From NCBI GenBank assembly GCA_965261585.1, contig CBDHDN010000029.1:434001-498000 (forward strand): a DNA stretch of 64,000 nt. Direction: 5' to 3'. Positions within the stretch are counted from its first letter, which is position 1. Each line of letters starts with the position of its first letter. The notes under the pieces are model-generated. The model was not told where the DNA came from. It saw only the letters and a list, made by a program, of their open reading frames with translations, and did not search any database. Below, in pieces: positions 1 through 8,500 of the stretch. This stretch comes from CBDHDN01 sp965261585 (lineage in GTDB: Bacteria > Pseudomonadota > Alphaproteobacteria > UBA6615). The translations under genes were made by a program, and so were the position numbers.

Positions 1-1545
1 TCGGATCAAACGCAGGAGCCCGGCGGTGACGAATTGTACCCCTGAGACGGTGCTGTTTCCAGTCTGCCGCAAGCGGCGGATCGAGGCGGCGTTTGACGGC
101 GGCGATGTGACGAGCAACGGCGGCGTGCTGCTGTTACGCCAGGCGGACCGGCGGTTGGGTCTGACGGCGGCGGTGGCGCGTCGGCTCGGCGACAGGCGCC
201 AGCGCGGCAAGGTCAGGCATCGCTTCGTCGACATGCTGCGCCAGCGGGTGTTCGCGATCGCGCTGGGCTATGAGGATCTGAACGATCACACCGAGCTGCG
301 CCACGATGTGGCGGTGCAGACGGCGACGGGGCAGGACCGGGCGCTGGCCAGCGCGCCGACGCTGTGCCGCTTCGAGAACCAGGCCGAGGCGAGCTGGGCG
401 TGGGCGATCCACGAGGTCCTGGCGGATGCCTTCATCGCCGCGCATGGTGATCCGCCAGCCGAGATCGTGCTCGACTTCGATGCCACGGACGACCCGGTTC
501 ACGGCCATCAAGAAGGCCGGTTCTTCCATGGCTACTACGACCACTACTGCTTCCTGCCGCTTTACGTGTTCGCCGGCGATCATCTGCTGGCGGCCTACCT
601 GCGACGCTCGGACATCGACCCGGCGAAGCATGCCGGTGCAGTGCTGAAGCTGCTGGTGCGGCGGCTGCGCCTGGCCTGGCCCGCCGTGCGCATCATCGTG
701 CGGGCGGACTCCGGCTTCTGCCGCTGGCGCATGCTGTCGTGGTGCGAGCGTCACGGCGTCGACTACATCATCGGCCTGGCCAGGAACAAGCGGCTGGAGG
801 CGCTGGCGGCGCCCGTGATGGCCCAGGCGCGCGCACTGTTCGCCACGACCGGCGACAAGCAACGGCACTTCGCCGAACTCCGCTATGGCGCCGGGACGTG
901 GAACCGCGAGCGGCGCGTCATCGCGCGCCTCGAACACACCGCCCGCGGCGCCAACCCGCGCTTCGTGGTGACCAGCCTCGCCGGTGACGGCATGGCGCTC
1001 TACGACATGCTCTACTGTGCCCGCGGCGACATGGAGAACCGCATCAAGGAGCAGTTCGAGCTGTTCTCTGACCGCACCTCGGCCCATCGCTGGTGGCCGA
1101 ACCAGTTCCGCCTGCTCCTGGCCAGTCACGCCTACGTGCTGATGACGGCGATCCGGCGCTTCGGCCTCGCCGGCACCGAGGCCGCCCGCGCCCAGGTTGG
1201 CACGATCCGCCTGCGCTTGCTCAAGATCGGCGCCGTCGTCATCCGCAACACCCGTCGGGTCCGCTTCCTGCTCTTCTCGGCCTGTCCCGATCAGGCCCTG
1301 TTCACACTGGTCGCCACCAGGCTCGAACCAGGATAGCGGCCGCCCCTTCGGTCCCTTACACGATCCCAATGCCGTGCCGCGGCAACCAGTGAACGCGACC
1401 GCTCGCCGCCACCGAACACCGTAATGCTTCGCTCCTGCACCGCGGCCATGAACCCCGGTCAAAACTCGTCCCGATTCGCCTCATTCGAGACAGATGACCG
1501 GCCCAACAGGACACAATCATTCGCATCATGAAATATCCGGGCTAG
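1..1545 (+). mobile_element. IS1380-family element, copy 1 (left end outside window)
   Basis: Nearly identical to the complete copy at 6893-8496. By comparison with that copy, its left end lies roughly 60 bases before the window start. The right end is at 1541, where the two copies stop matching, and is followed by CTAG (1542-1545). CTAG is the duplication that flanks the other copy. The element carries one transposase gene and about 200 bases of non-coding sequence at its right end. Confidence 0.9.
26..1336 (+). CDS. IS1380-family DDE transposase
   Basis: A 436-residue cut-and-paste transposase starting at GTG. Conserved blocks include an N-terminal SNGGVLLLRQADRRLG region, a first acidic block DFDATDDP near residue 150, RADSGF near 227, and the Y-(2)-R-(3)-E-(6)-K type signature in YCARGDMENRIKEQ near residue 330. 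The length is normal for the family. It differs from the second copy at three residues that I could see (T/P in SAPTLCR, H/L in LLASHAYV, F/S in RFLLFSAC), so the two copies are recent relatives. Both genes look intact. Confidence 0.93.
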   Translation: MTNCTPETVLFPVCRKRRIEAAFDGGDVTSNGGVLLLRQADRRLGLTAAVARRLGDRRQRGKVRHRFVDMLRQRVFAIALGYEDLNDHTELRHDVAVQTATGQDRALASAPTLCRFENQAEASWAWAIHEVLADAFIAAHGDPPAEIVLDFDATDDPVHGHQEGRFFHGYYDHYCFLPLYVFAGDHLLAAYLRRSDIDPAKHAGAVLKLLVRRLRLAWPAVRIIVRADSGFCRWRMLSWCERHGVDYIIGLARNKRLEALAAPVMAQARALFATTGDKQRHFAELRYGAGTWNRERRVIARLEHTARGANPRFVVTSLAGDGMALYDMLYCARGDMENRIKEQFELFSDRTSAHRWWPNQFRLLLASHAYVLMTAIRRFGLAGTEAARAQVGTIRLRLLKIGAVVIRNTRRVRFLLFSACPDQALFTLVATRLEPG

Positions 1546-1770
1546 TTGTCGTCTAGTCCGTGGGACCAGACAACGGTTCCGGCAACGGTTCCGGCAAGAA
1601 ATACCTGCCAGGCCAGGGTGTCAACGGCGGAGCGATATGGCACCGCGGTGGCGGCGTAAAAAGGGACCACTCGGTGCTGGGGGCTTGTCCCCGTAGCCTG
1701 GCTGACGCGGCGGCGCGCGTGGGAGGGGCCTGTGGACCCACGGGGTCAAAAGCCGGGTCTCGGTGTTGGG
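1546..1770. other. IS21-type end sequence without genes
   Basis: This is the stretch downstream of the istB remnant on the minus strand. It holds short imperfect repeats and GC-rich sequence that resemble the end of an IS21 element. I see no gene, and the outer end cannot be placed. Confidence 0.35.
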
Positions 1771-2004
1771 TCAGCCGGCGGCCGGTTTTTGACGGCTGCG
1801 GCTCTGGTTGAGGCGATAGCTCTCGCCGTTCATCTCGAGGATATGGACGTGGTGGGTGAGCCGGTCGAGCAGCGCGCCGGTGAGCCGCTCGGAGCCGAAC
1901 ACCTCGGTCCATTCGTCGAACGGCAGGTTTGAGGTCACCAGGGTCGAGCCGCGCTCGTAGCGCTGGCTGAACACCTCGAACAACAGCTCGGCGCCGATCT
2001 TGGA
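1771..2004 (-). pseudogene. IstB C-terminal fragment (IS21-family helper ATPase)
   Basis: About 78 residues are recognisable as the end of an IstB-like AAA+ ATPase, the transposition helper of IS21 elements. The run ELLFEVFSQRYERG, STLVTSNLPFDEW and GALLDRLTHHVHIL is typical of the family. The Walker motifs and the whole N-terminal two thirds are missing; homology stops abruptly near 2004, where unrelated sequence begins. It differs from the istB at 59966, so it comes from a different IS21 element. It is not functional. Confidence 0.8.
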
Positions 2005-2143
2005 GATAATTGGTCCCCGCGTTGGTACCAAAGGGAAGTGAAGTACAGCGATAGGGAGTGAAGGTCGCTAATGCCAGGAGCTGGAACCCCGCAGTTTCCC
2101 GGCTATTGGTGACCAGCGGCGAAGGGCGACGATAGTCTTGGTA

Positions 2144-2185
2144 GGTTTAGCAAACCGCCGCCTTCAGCCGCTCGGCCATCCCTCC
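2144..2185 (-). pseudogene. 5' half of a tRNA-Ser(GCU)
   Basis: Read on the minus strand from 2185, the sequence has a tRNA-Ser 5' acceptor strand (GGAGGGA), TG, a D-arm with GCCGAGCGGCTGAAGGC, and an anticodon loop TTGCTAA with anticodon GCU. The match ends about 3 bases into the 3' side of the anticodon stem, so the stem cannot close. No variable arm, T-arm or complementary acceptor strand follows. It looks like a tRNA gene cut at the anticodon stem, as left by an integration or deletion. Confidence 0.6.
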
Positions 2186-2328
2186 GCTGCTCGGCGGCGG
2201 CAGCCCTTGTAGCCAAAGCCCGACCCGAGGTCAACGAACCGGCGATGGCTGGAAGCAAAGGGCTCGACCCCCAGCGCCGGCTTTTGATTCATCTGGCGCT
2301 TGGTCCCCTAAGCGTCAGGATCGCGCCG
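2186..2328. other. Intergenic sequence, no gene seen
   Basis: No supported open reading frame, RNA or repeat is seen between the tRNA fragment and the next gene. Confidence 0.4.
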
Positions 2329-2724
2329 TTAGGCGAGGCTCCAGCGTTGGTAGGCCACTTTCATCGCCGTCAGCGCGTCCTCGAACTCGGCATCCTCCCG
2401 GCCATCGCGCTCACAGACCGCGCGGTAGTGGTTGCGAGCCTCGACGAAACCGACCCAAAGTTCGGCCTGGCCGAGCATATCGCTGCTCGCCCGCTTGTTG
2501 CCGCCCGGACCTGCATTCAACTCAAGCAGAGACAGGGTGTCGCGCAGGCGTTCCGCCGCCTCGAGCTCACCCACGGCGTAGGCATGGTTGAAGGCGGACA
2601 GCACCTTGTCCGTCAGGCGGCGAATGTAGCGCGGCAGACCGGTCGCCTTGTCCAGTTCCTCTTGCTCAAGGCAGACAATGGCTCGTACATTTACCAATCC
2701 TGCACTTCCATTAATAGTCCTCAA
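2329..2724 (-). CDS. Conserved hypothetical protein, about 130 residues
   Basis: An acidic, largely helical protein of up to 131 residues with a Y-I-R-R-L segment, FNHAYAVGELEAAERL, and a C-terminal MKVAYQRWSLA. It has no transmembrane segment or recognisable catalytic motif. It looks like a small uncharacterised family found in alphaproteobacteria, but I cannot assign a role. The start is uncertain: only TTG-type codons are in frame at the beginning, and the AT-rich stretch just upstream (2700-2760) suggests a promoter. It stands alone, followed by the tRNA fragment. Confidence 0.6.
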   Translation of the reverse strand: MRTINGSAGLVNVRAIVCLEQEELDKATGLPRYIRRLTDKVLSAFNHAYAVGELEAAERLRDTLSLLELNAGPGGNKRASSDMLGQAELWVGFVEARNHYRAVCERDGREDAEFEDALTAMKVAYQRWSLA

Positions 2725-2811
2725 TAAATCTACAAATATAGGATTTAGGAGACCTTGAGATCAGGTGCCGATACATGGCGACGCTTTATCCGATCTTAAG
2801 GATAGACCCCT

Positions 2812-4288
2812 TAACAGCCCGTTGAAAAAGGCGTCATTGACCGGGTTTCACGCCACGGCGAAGCATATCGCGGCGAAGGCGGTTTCGCCATCCTCGGAGA
2901 CGATGAGGACGATCTGAACGACCAGGACGGCTCCAGCGGGCGTAACAAGCACGAACAAGGCGCCAATTCCGCCCGCCACGGCCTCCTTCGGGGTGCCGGC
3001 ACCGATGAGTTGGCGCATCAGCAACGATAGGTTGTGGCCGGCGACGTGAAGCAGGTATCGCTTGTGCACGTTCTCGCGGCCCCGAAGCCAGGTCCGGCGC
3101 ATACCGCCGCGATCGAGGTTGTGGGCAAAGGAGCGCTCGACGATCTCGGCGCGCAGCTTGAAGGCTTCCCTGGCCACCCCCGATAACAGCCGGGTCCGGT
3201 TGTTGGTGACCGCCCGGCGAGCCGCATCATCTCCGTGCCAGCGCGCAAAACCCTTCTGCTTGGGCTCGGAGATCCGGCTCTTCCAGGGGCCGTCGTCGAG
3301 CGCCTTCAAGACCAACCGTGAGTGGTAGCCCTTATCGGTCACACATTCGGCCGGATCTTCGGCCGTCGGCGCCACATCCACCGCCTCGAGGTTTGCCTCG
3401 GCCGCCGCCAGGGTCTTGGGAAGCGTTGTCGTATCGCCCTCGTCGGCCGGGTGCAGCTCCGCCACCACCACCGCGCCGGTGTCCAGATCCACCGCGTGCT
3501 CGGGCTTGTAGGCCAGGTGCGTGGTGCCGTTCTTCATCTTGGCGATCTTGGCCTCGGGGTCGCTCCTGGAAACCCAGTCCTGGTTCGAGAGCTTCTTGCC
3601 CTTGCGCTTGCGGTCCAGACGCGCCAGGTCCTCAGCCGTGGGTGTCTCGATACCGCTCTCCTGGGCCAAGCGCTCCAGCATCCCCCGGTAACCCTCGCCC
3701 GTGTCCCTCCGCACGATGTCGCGCAGCGCCGCGTTGGCCTCCATGGTCGAGGCATCCACCCCGATGCGCTCGCCCTTCACCAGACCCGCCTCGGCGATCA
3801 GCGCCAGGACCCAGTCAAACACCGCCGTGTGGACTTCATGGGGCAGGCGCGCGCGGGTCCGTGACAGCCAGGAATGGTCCGGCACCCGTTCCCGCATCTC
3901 CAACAGCAGGAACTCCCGTAGCGACAGGGAATCCGAGCAGCGCCACTCCAGCCCACGCTCAGAGTCGATACCCTCGAAGTAGCCCGCCAGGTGCATACGG
4001 AAGTAGCGCCCGGGTGGCACCGAAGGCGCCCCCATCCTGGCCGCGTAATAGGGCTGGCAGACCGCCTCGGCGAAGCCGTCGAAGCCGCCCTCGATCAGTA
4101 CCAACTGCAGGCGGTCGTAAAATACATGACCTGGCGAGCGCGGCATCTCCGACCAGCTCACCATCAAGTCCCCCTGACGATCCTTCTGCTGTCCCATCGC
4201 CATCAGCGAACCCCCCTTCAGGCCAGGACACCAGAGAATCAGACCATGCCGACTTCGTCCAGGGAAGACTTCGTCAACGGGCTGTTAA
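2812..4288 (-). mobile_element. IS1182-family element
   Basis: Terminal inverted repeats read CAGCCCGTTGA inward from 2816 and from 4284, with further partial matches. TTAA lies just outside each end (2812-2815 and 4285-4288) and is the likely 4-bp target duplication, giving a body of 1469 bp. It contains one full-length transposase gene. Confidence 0.85.
2848..4203 (-). CDS. IS1182-family DDE transposase
   Basis: A 451-residue transposase. The N-terminal part (FYDRLQLVLIEGGFDGFAE, ARMGAPSVPPGRYFRMHLAGY) is typical of IS1182/IS5-related enzymes. Candidate catalytic residues are the Asp in GVDASTMEANAAL (about 150), the Asp in CVTDKGYHS (about 290) and the Glu in the ERSFAHNLDRGG or LRGRENVHKRYL region near 375-390. 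The length is normal and no frameshift is seen. The C-terminal 60 residues are hydrophobic and may be partly read-through toward the inverted repeat. Confidence 0.9.
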   Translation of the reverse strand: MAMGQQKDRQGDLMVSWSEMPRSPGHVFYDRLQLVLIEGGFDGFAEAVCQPYYAARMGAPSVPPGRYFRMHLAGYFEGIDSERGLEWRCSDSLSLREFLLLEMRERVPDHSWLSRTRARLPHEVHTAVFDWVLALIAEAGLVKGERIGVDASTMEANAALRDIVRRDTGEGYRGMLERLAQESGIETPTAEDLARLDRKRKGKKLSNQDWVSRSDPEAKIAKMKNGTTHLAYKPEHAVDLDTGAVVVAELHPADEGDTTTLPKTLAAAEANLEAVDVAPTAEDPAECVTDKGYHSRLVLKALDDGPWKSRISEPKQKGFARWHGDDAARRAVTNNRTRLLSGVAREAFKLRAEIVERSFAHNLDRGGMRRTWLRGRENVHKRYLLHVAGHNLSLLMRQLIGAGTPKEAVAGGIGALFVLVTPAGAVLVVQIVLIVSEDGETAFAAICFAVA

Positions 4289-4324
4289 CGTCGGAGCAAG
4301 GCCGCACCGCGAGGGGATTCCACG

Positions 4325-4549
4325 ATGTCCTTGTCCAAGCGCTCGATCGACGTCCTGACCGACCTTCTAGAGAACAAGCTGAGCTGTATGCAGGTCTATG
4401 ACCGGGACGACAGCCGAGAGCTGGCGATACTCGAACAGTGCCGCCGGGAACTGCTGGCCCTGCGCAATCCGGCCGGCGACACGACCGTCGTTCGGTTCCC
4501 CGAGGGCGAGGGCAAGCGCCGCGGCCGCAAGGCCAGGATCGCCGTCTGA
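4325..4549 (+). CDS. Small conserved hypothetical protein
   Basis: A 74-residue soluble protein starting at ATG, with an upstream purine-rich stretch (gaggggatt) about 8 bases before the start. It is charged, with a helical N-terminal half (SIDVLTDLLENKLSCMQ) and a basic tail (GKRRGRKARIAV). No function is evident. It starts 37 bases outside the IS1182 end, so the insertion may have replaced its original upstream region. Confidence 0.55.
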   Translation: MSLSKRSIDVLTDLLENKLSCMQVYDRDDSRELAILEQCRRELLALRNPAGDTTVVRFPEGEGKRRGRKARIAV

Positions 4550-4606
4550 TCACCAGAACCGTCACCGGCGCTCAACACCGACAATCCTGACAGCCGGCGC
4601 CCGGAC

Positions 4607-5755
4607 TTAGGCCTGTGCCAACGCAGCAGCCAGATCGGCGATCAAATCGTCCGGATCCTCGAGCCCGATCGACAGGCGCAGGAGATCATCCGGCACGGGG
4701 CTGTCCGGTCCCTCGACCGTCGCCCGGTGTTCGATCAGGCTTTCGACGCCGCCAAGCGACGTCGCCGCCACGAACAACCTGACGGCCCTGACCACGCGCA
4801 GGGCTGCGGCACGGCCGCCGCCAACACGGATCGACAGCATGCCGCCGAAACCGCCCGCCATCTGCCGCGCCGCGACGGCGTGACCGGGGTCTTCGGGCAA
4901 GCCCGGGTAGGCCACGCTTGTCACCTTGGGATGGCTCGCACAGTGACGAGCGACGGACAAGGCACTGGCACTGGCGCGCTCGACCCGCACATGCAGCGTG
5001 CGCAGACCGCGCAACAGCAGCCAGGCCTCGAAGGAGCCCAGAACAGCGCCGTTGCGGTGACGCAACTCCTGAATCCGCTGCCACCAGTCGTCATCGCGAG
5101 CCGTCACGAGCACGCCGGCCAGGAGGTCGCCATGGCCGTTCAGGTATTTCGTCGCCGAGTGCATGACCAGATCGGCGCCGCGGGCCAGGGGCCTGGTGAG
5201 GACCGGCGTCGCCACGGTGCCATCCACGGCGACGCGTGCCCCGGCCTCATGGGCGATATCGGCCGCCGCCGCGATATCGGTCACGTCCCATGTCGGATTG
5301 CACGGCGTCTCGATCCAGACAAGCTTCGTCGCCCCGGGGCGCACGGCGCCACGCAACGCGTCGAGGTCGCCCGGCGGGACGTAGTCGATGGCGAGCCCCC
5401 AGGGGCTGCCGACACCGTCGAGCCAGCTGCGCAGGCCGTGATACATGACCCGCGGCGCCACCACGTGATCGCCCGGTGCGAGCGCCATGAACGCCGTCGT
5501 TGCCGCGGCCATGCCCGAGGCGAAGACGAGCGCCGCGGCACCGCCGTCCAAGGCCTGCAACAGCGCTTCCAACTGAAGATAGGTCGGGTTCTCGTCGCGC
5601 GCATAGGTGCGTCCGGCGACCGGCTCGTAATCCGCATCGCGGGCGAAATTGGTCGACGGCTGAATTGCCGGCGCAACCGCGTTCGTCCCCGGTTGAAGCC
5701 AGCCAAGCGCCTGGGCCGTCAACGTCGCCGGCCGCCACTGCCGCTTTTCGTCCAT
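4607..5755 (-). CDS. PLP-dependent trans-sulfuration enzyme (Cys/Met metabolism family)
   Basis: A 382-residue cytosolic enzyme of the cystathionine gamma-synthase / gamma-lyase family, which rearranges or eliminates gamma-substituents of amino acids using pyridoxal phosphate. Visible landmarks are TYARDENPTY near 50 (cofactor phosphate contact from the neighbouring subunit), VFASGMAA near 77, the Asp in VAVDGTVATP near 178, the PLP lysine in HSATKYLNGH (Lys203) and TSLGGVESL near the C-terminus. The family signature normally has GHSD after the lysine; here it is GHGD. The exact substrate cannot be told from sequence. It is monocistronic, divergent from the DUF1330 gene. Confidence 0.88.
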   Translation of the reverse strand: MDEKRQWRPATLTAQALGWLQPGTNAVAPAIQPSTNFARDADYEPVAGRTYARDENPTYLQLEALLQALDGGAAALVFASGMAAATTAFMALAPGDHVVAPRVMYHGLRSWLDGVGSPWGLAIDYVPPGDLDALRGAVRPGATKLVWIETPCNPTWDVTDIAAAADIAHEAGARVAVDGTVATPVLTRPLARGADLVMHSATKYLNGHGDLLAGVLVTARDDDWWQRIQELRHRNGAVLGSFEAWLLLRGLRTLHVRVERASASALSVARHCASHPKVTSVAYPGLPEDPGHAVAARQMAGGFGGMLSIRVGGGRAAALRVVRAVRLFVAATSLGGVESLIEHRATVEGPDSPVPDDLLRLSIGLEDPDDLIADLAAALAQA

Positions 5756-5846
5756 GTTGCTGCATAGCGCCTGCCGAACAGCAGGTCAAAGACGCTCCGG
5801 CCGGCAGGGATGCTCTATAGTCCGGCAGACAATCGAGGAGGAACCC

Positions 5847-6134
5847 ATGGCGGCCTACCTGATCGCCGATGTCAACGTTGCAGACTTGGCAGCCTATGAG
5901 GATTATCGCTCGCGTGTCCCGGCGGTGATCGAACAATATGGCGGCCGCTACCTCGTCCGCGGCGGCGCCGCCACAGCGGCCGAAGGCGATCGCGCACCGA
6001 ACCGCATGGTCGTTTTGGAGTTCACCGACATGGCCGCGCTGCGCCGTTTCTACGATTCGCCCGAATACGCGCCCCTGAAGGCGATCCGACAGCGTGCGGC
6101 GCGGTCGGAATTGACTTTCGTCGAGGGTGTCTAG
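5847..6134 (+). CDS. DUF1330 family protein
   Basis: A 95-residue single-domain protein of the dimeric alpha/beta barrel type. It matches DUF1330: AAYLIADVNVADLAAYEDY at the start, a conserved YGGRYLVRGG segment and RFYDSPEYAPLKAIR. The role is unknown. The ATG at 5847 has a strong ribosome site (gaggagg, 6 bases upstream). Its stop codon TAG lies in the CTAG where a 103-bp MITE inserted, so the G of the stop codon is now the first base of the MITE. The coding sequence itself is complete. Confidence 0.88.
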   Translation: MAAYLIADVNVADLAAYEDYRSRVPAVIEQYGGRYLVRGGAATAAEGDRAPNRMVVLEFTDMAALRRFYDSPEYAPLKAIRQRAARSELTFVEGV

Positions 6135-6236
6135 TGCACCGATCCAGACAAATGATTCACCGTGCGCTGGAGCAACCCGTTGTTTTGTATTCAGAATCAG
6201 GTTTCCACTGTGACGGCTCTGACTGAGTCGGTGCAC
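6134..6236. repeat. 103-bp MITE, copy 1
   Basis: One of three near-identical 103-bp elements (others at 43663 and 56686). The ends are inverted (GTGCACCGA at both tips) and it is flanked by TA duplications within CTAG, as for IS630/Tc1-type insertion. It has no coding capacity. This copy lies exactly between the DUF1330 stop codon and the rhomboid stop codon, both of which use the flanking TAG. Confidence 0.92.
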
Positions 6237-6888
6237 TAGCTTCGCTCGTCGTCGGAAAAACCATCGCGCGTCCCCGATCGGGGTATCCGCGAAGACGACG
6301 ATACAGTGCCGCTTGCCGGCGTCTTGGCCAGGCCGGGTGATCGGTCGAACAGCGGCACGCCGGATCGGCGGAACCAGATGATCAGCAAAGCACCGGCGAC
6401 GAAACCGCCGATATGCGCCCACAGCGCGATGCCGTCGCCGGCCGGGCTGCCAAGGCTCGCCCACAGCACATCCTGGGCAAACCAAGTGCCGATGACCATC
6501 AGCGCCGGCAGCCGCAGCGGAATCACGGTGAACGCGAGCACCAGGATCGAGGCCCGTGGATGCAGCACGACATAGGCGCCGAGCAGCCCGGAGATCGCGC
6601 CGCTTGCGCCCACGGTCGGGGCAACGGAGCTCGCATTGACGAGCGCGTGGGCGAGGCCCGCCAGTACGCCGCACAGAAGAAAGAACACGATGAAGCGGCC
6701 GTGCCCCATCGCGTCCTCGATGTTGTCGCCGAACACCCAAAGAAACAGCATGTTGAACAGCAGGTGGGACCAGTCACCATGGAGGAACTGGTAGGTGATC
6801 AACGTCAGCAGCGGCGAGATGCGCTGCAGCTCGGGCACGAGCTCCGCCTCACCGAAGATCAGCGCCGGCACGGCTCCGTAGGACAACG
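6236..6888 (-). pseudogene. Rhomboid intramembrane protease, 3' part (split by IS1380)
   Basis: It encodes most of a rhomboid serine protease, with HGDWSHLLFNMLFLWVFGDN, the catalytic Ser in GASGAISG and the catalytic His in WAHIGGFVAG, plus several membrane helices. The first membrane segment lies on the other side of the IS1380 element (8497-8634). An ATG inside the IS end (6940) opens a chimeric frame that adds 16 IS-derived residues before the natural ALSYGAVPAL, so a shortened protein lacking TM1 might be made. The stop codon TAG is at the MITE-flanking CTAG. Confidence 0.88.
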
Positions 6889-8500
6889 CTAGCCCGGATA
6901 TTTCATGATGCGAATGATTGTGTCCTGTTGGGCCGGTCATCTGTCTCGAATGAGGCGAATCGGGACGGGTTTTGACCGGGGTTCATGGCCGCGGTGCAGG
7001 AGCGAAGCATTACGGTGTTCGGTGGCGGCGAGCGGTCGCGTTTACTGGTTGCCGCGGCACGGCATTGGGATCGTGTAAGGGACCGAAGGGGCGGCCGCTA
7101 TCCTGGTTCGAGCCTGGTGGCGACCAGTGTGAACAGGGCCTGATCGGGACAGGCCGAGGAGAGCAGGAAGCGGACCCGACGGGTGTTGCGGATGACGACG
7201 GCGCCGATCTTGAGCAAGCGCAGGCGGATCGTGCCGACCTGGGCGCGGGCGGCCTCGGTGCCGGCGAGGCCGAAGCGCCGGATCGCCGTCATCAGCACGT
7301 AGGCGAGACTGGCCAGGAGCAGGCGGAACTGGTTCGGCCACCAGCGATGGGCCGAGGTGCGGTCAGAGAACAGCTCGAACTGCTCCTTGATGCGGTTCTC
7401 CATGTCGCCGCGGGCACAGTAGAGCATGTCGTAGAGCGCCATGCCGTCACCGGCGAGGCTGGTCACCACGAAGCGCGGGTTGGCGCCGCGGGCGGTGTGT
7501 TCGAGGCGCGCGATGACGCGCCGCTCGCGGTTCCACGTCCCGGCGCCATAGCGGAGTTCGGCGAAGTGCCGTTGCTTGTCGCCGGTCGTGGCGAACAGTG
7601 CGCGCGCCTGGGCCATCACGGGCGCCGCCAGCGCCTCCAGCCGCTTGTTCCTGGCCAGGCCGATGATGTAGTCGACGCCGTGACGCTCGCACCACGACAG
7701 CATGCGCCAGCGGCAGAAGCCGGAGTCCGCCCGCACGATGATGCGCACGGCGGGCCAGGCCAGGCGCAGCCGCCGCACCAGCAGCTTCAGCACTGCACCG
7801 GCATGCTTCGCCGGGTCGATGTCCGAGCGTCGCAGGTAGGCCGCCAGCAGATGATCGCCGGCGAACACGTAAAGCGGCAGGAAGCAGTAGTGGTCGTAGT
7901 AGCCATGGAAGAACCGGCCTTCTTGATGGCCGTGAACCGGGTCGTCCGTGGCATCGAAGTCGAGCACGATCTCGGCTGGCGGATCACCATGCGCGGCGAT
8001 GAAGGCATCCGCCAGGACCTCGTGGATCGCCCACGCCCAGCTCGCCTCGGCCTGGTTCTCGAAGCGGCACAGCGGCGGCGCGCTGGCCAGCGCCCGGTCC
8101 TGCCCCGTCGCCGTCTGCACCGCCACATCGTGGCGCAGCTCGGTGTGATCGTTCAGATCCTCATAGCCCAGCGCGATCGCGAACACCCGCTGGCGCAGCA
8201 TGTCGACGAAGCGATGCCTGACCTTGCCGCGCTGGCGCCTGTCGCCGAGCCGACGCGCCACCGCCGCCGTCAGACCCAACCGCCGGTCCGCCTGGCGTAA
8301 CAGCAGCACGCCGCCGTTGCTCGTCACATCGCCGCCGTCAAACGCCGCCTCGATCCGCCGCTTGCGGCAGACTGGAAACAGCACCGTCTCAGGGGTACAA
8401 TTCGTCACCGCCGGGCTCCTGCGTTTGATCCGATCTAGGCAATTGAATCATAACGCATATTGGGAGTTCGGCGGTGCCTTTCGTGAATCTTCCAGGCTAG
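6889..8500 (-). mobile_element. IS1380-family element, copy 2 (complete, with CTAG duplication)
   Basis: The body is 6893-8496 (1604 bp). The ends are imperfect inverted repeats: CCCGGATATTTCATGA at 6893 and, read inward from 8496, CCTGGAAGATTCACGA. CTAG is duplicated on both sides (6889-6892 and 8497-8500). The element interrupts a rhomboid gene: the 3' part lies left of it and the 5' part right of it, both on the minus strand. Confidence 0.93.
7098..8408 (-). CDS. IS1380-family DDE transposase (copy 2)
   Basis: A 436-residue transposase, identical to the copy at 26-1336 except for three residues seen by eye. It keeps the DFDATDDP, RADSGF and ENRIKEQ blocks, and reads in the same direction as the disrupted rhomboid gene. 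It appears intact, so this element could still be mobile and could mobilise defective relatives. Confidence 0.93.
   Translation of the reverse strand: MTNCTPETVLFPVCRKRRIEAAFDGGDVTSNGGVLLLRQADRRLGLTAAVARRLGDRRQRGKVRHRFVDMLRQRVFAIALGYEDLNDHTELRHDVAVQTATGQDRALASAPPLCRFENQAEASWAWAIHEVLADAFIAAHGDPPAEIVLDFDATDDPVHGHQEGRFFHGYYDHYCFLPLYVFAGDHLLAAYLRRSDIDPAKHAGAVLKLLVRRLRLAWPAVRIIVRADSGFCRWRMLSWCERHGVDYIIGLARNKRLEALAAPVMAQARALFATTGDKQRHFAELRYGAGTWNRERRVIARLEHTARGANPRFVVTSLAGDGMALYDMLYCARGDMENRIKEQFELFSDRTSAHRWWPNQFRLLLASLAYVLMTAIRRFGLAGTEAARAQVGTIRLRLLKIGAVVIRNTRRVRFLLSSACPDQALFTLVATRLEPG

Noticed and set aside
134..1462. A 442-codon frame antisense to the IS1380 transposase, repeated at 6972-8300
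   Set aside because: It is a shadow of the transposase gene. It is present twice only because the IS is.
2101..2185. A complete tRNA or tmRNA in this stretch
   Set aside because: Only the 5' half fits. There is no closing anticodon stem, no matching acceptor end, and the total length to the nearest complementary bases is about 130.
3318..4358. Long Pro/Arg-rich frame on the plus strand
   Set aside because: Antisense of the IS1182 transposase, with no recognisable domain and extreme composition.
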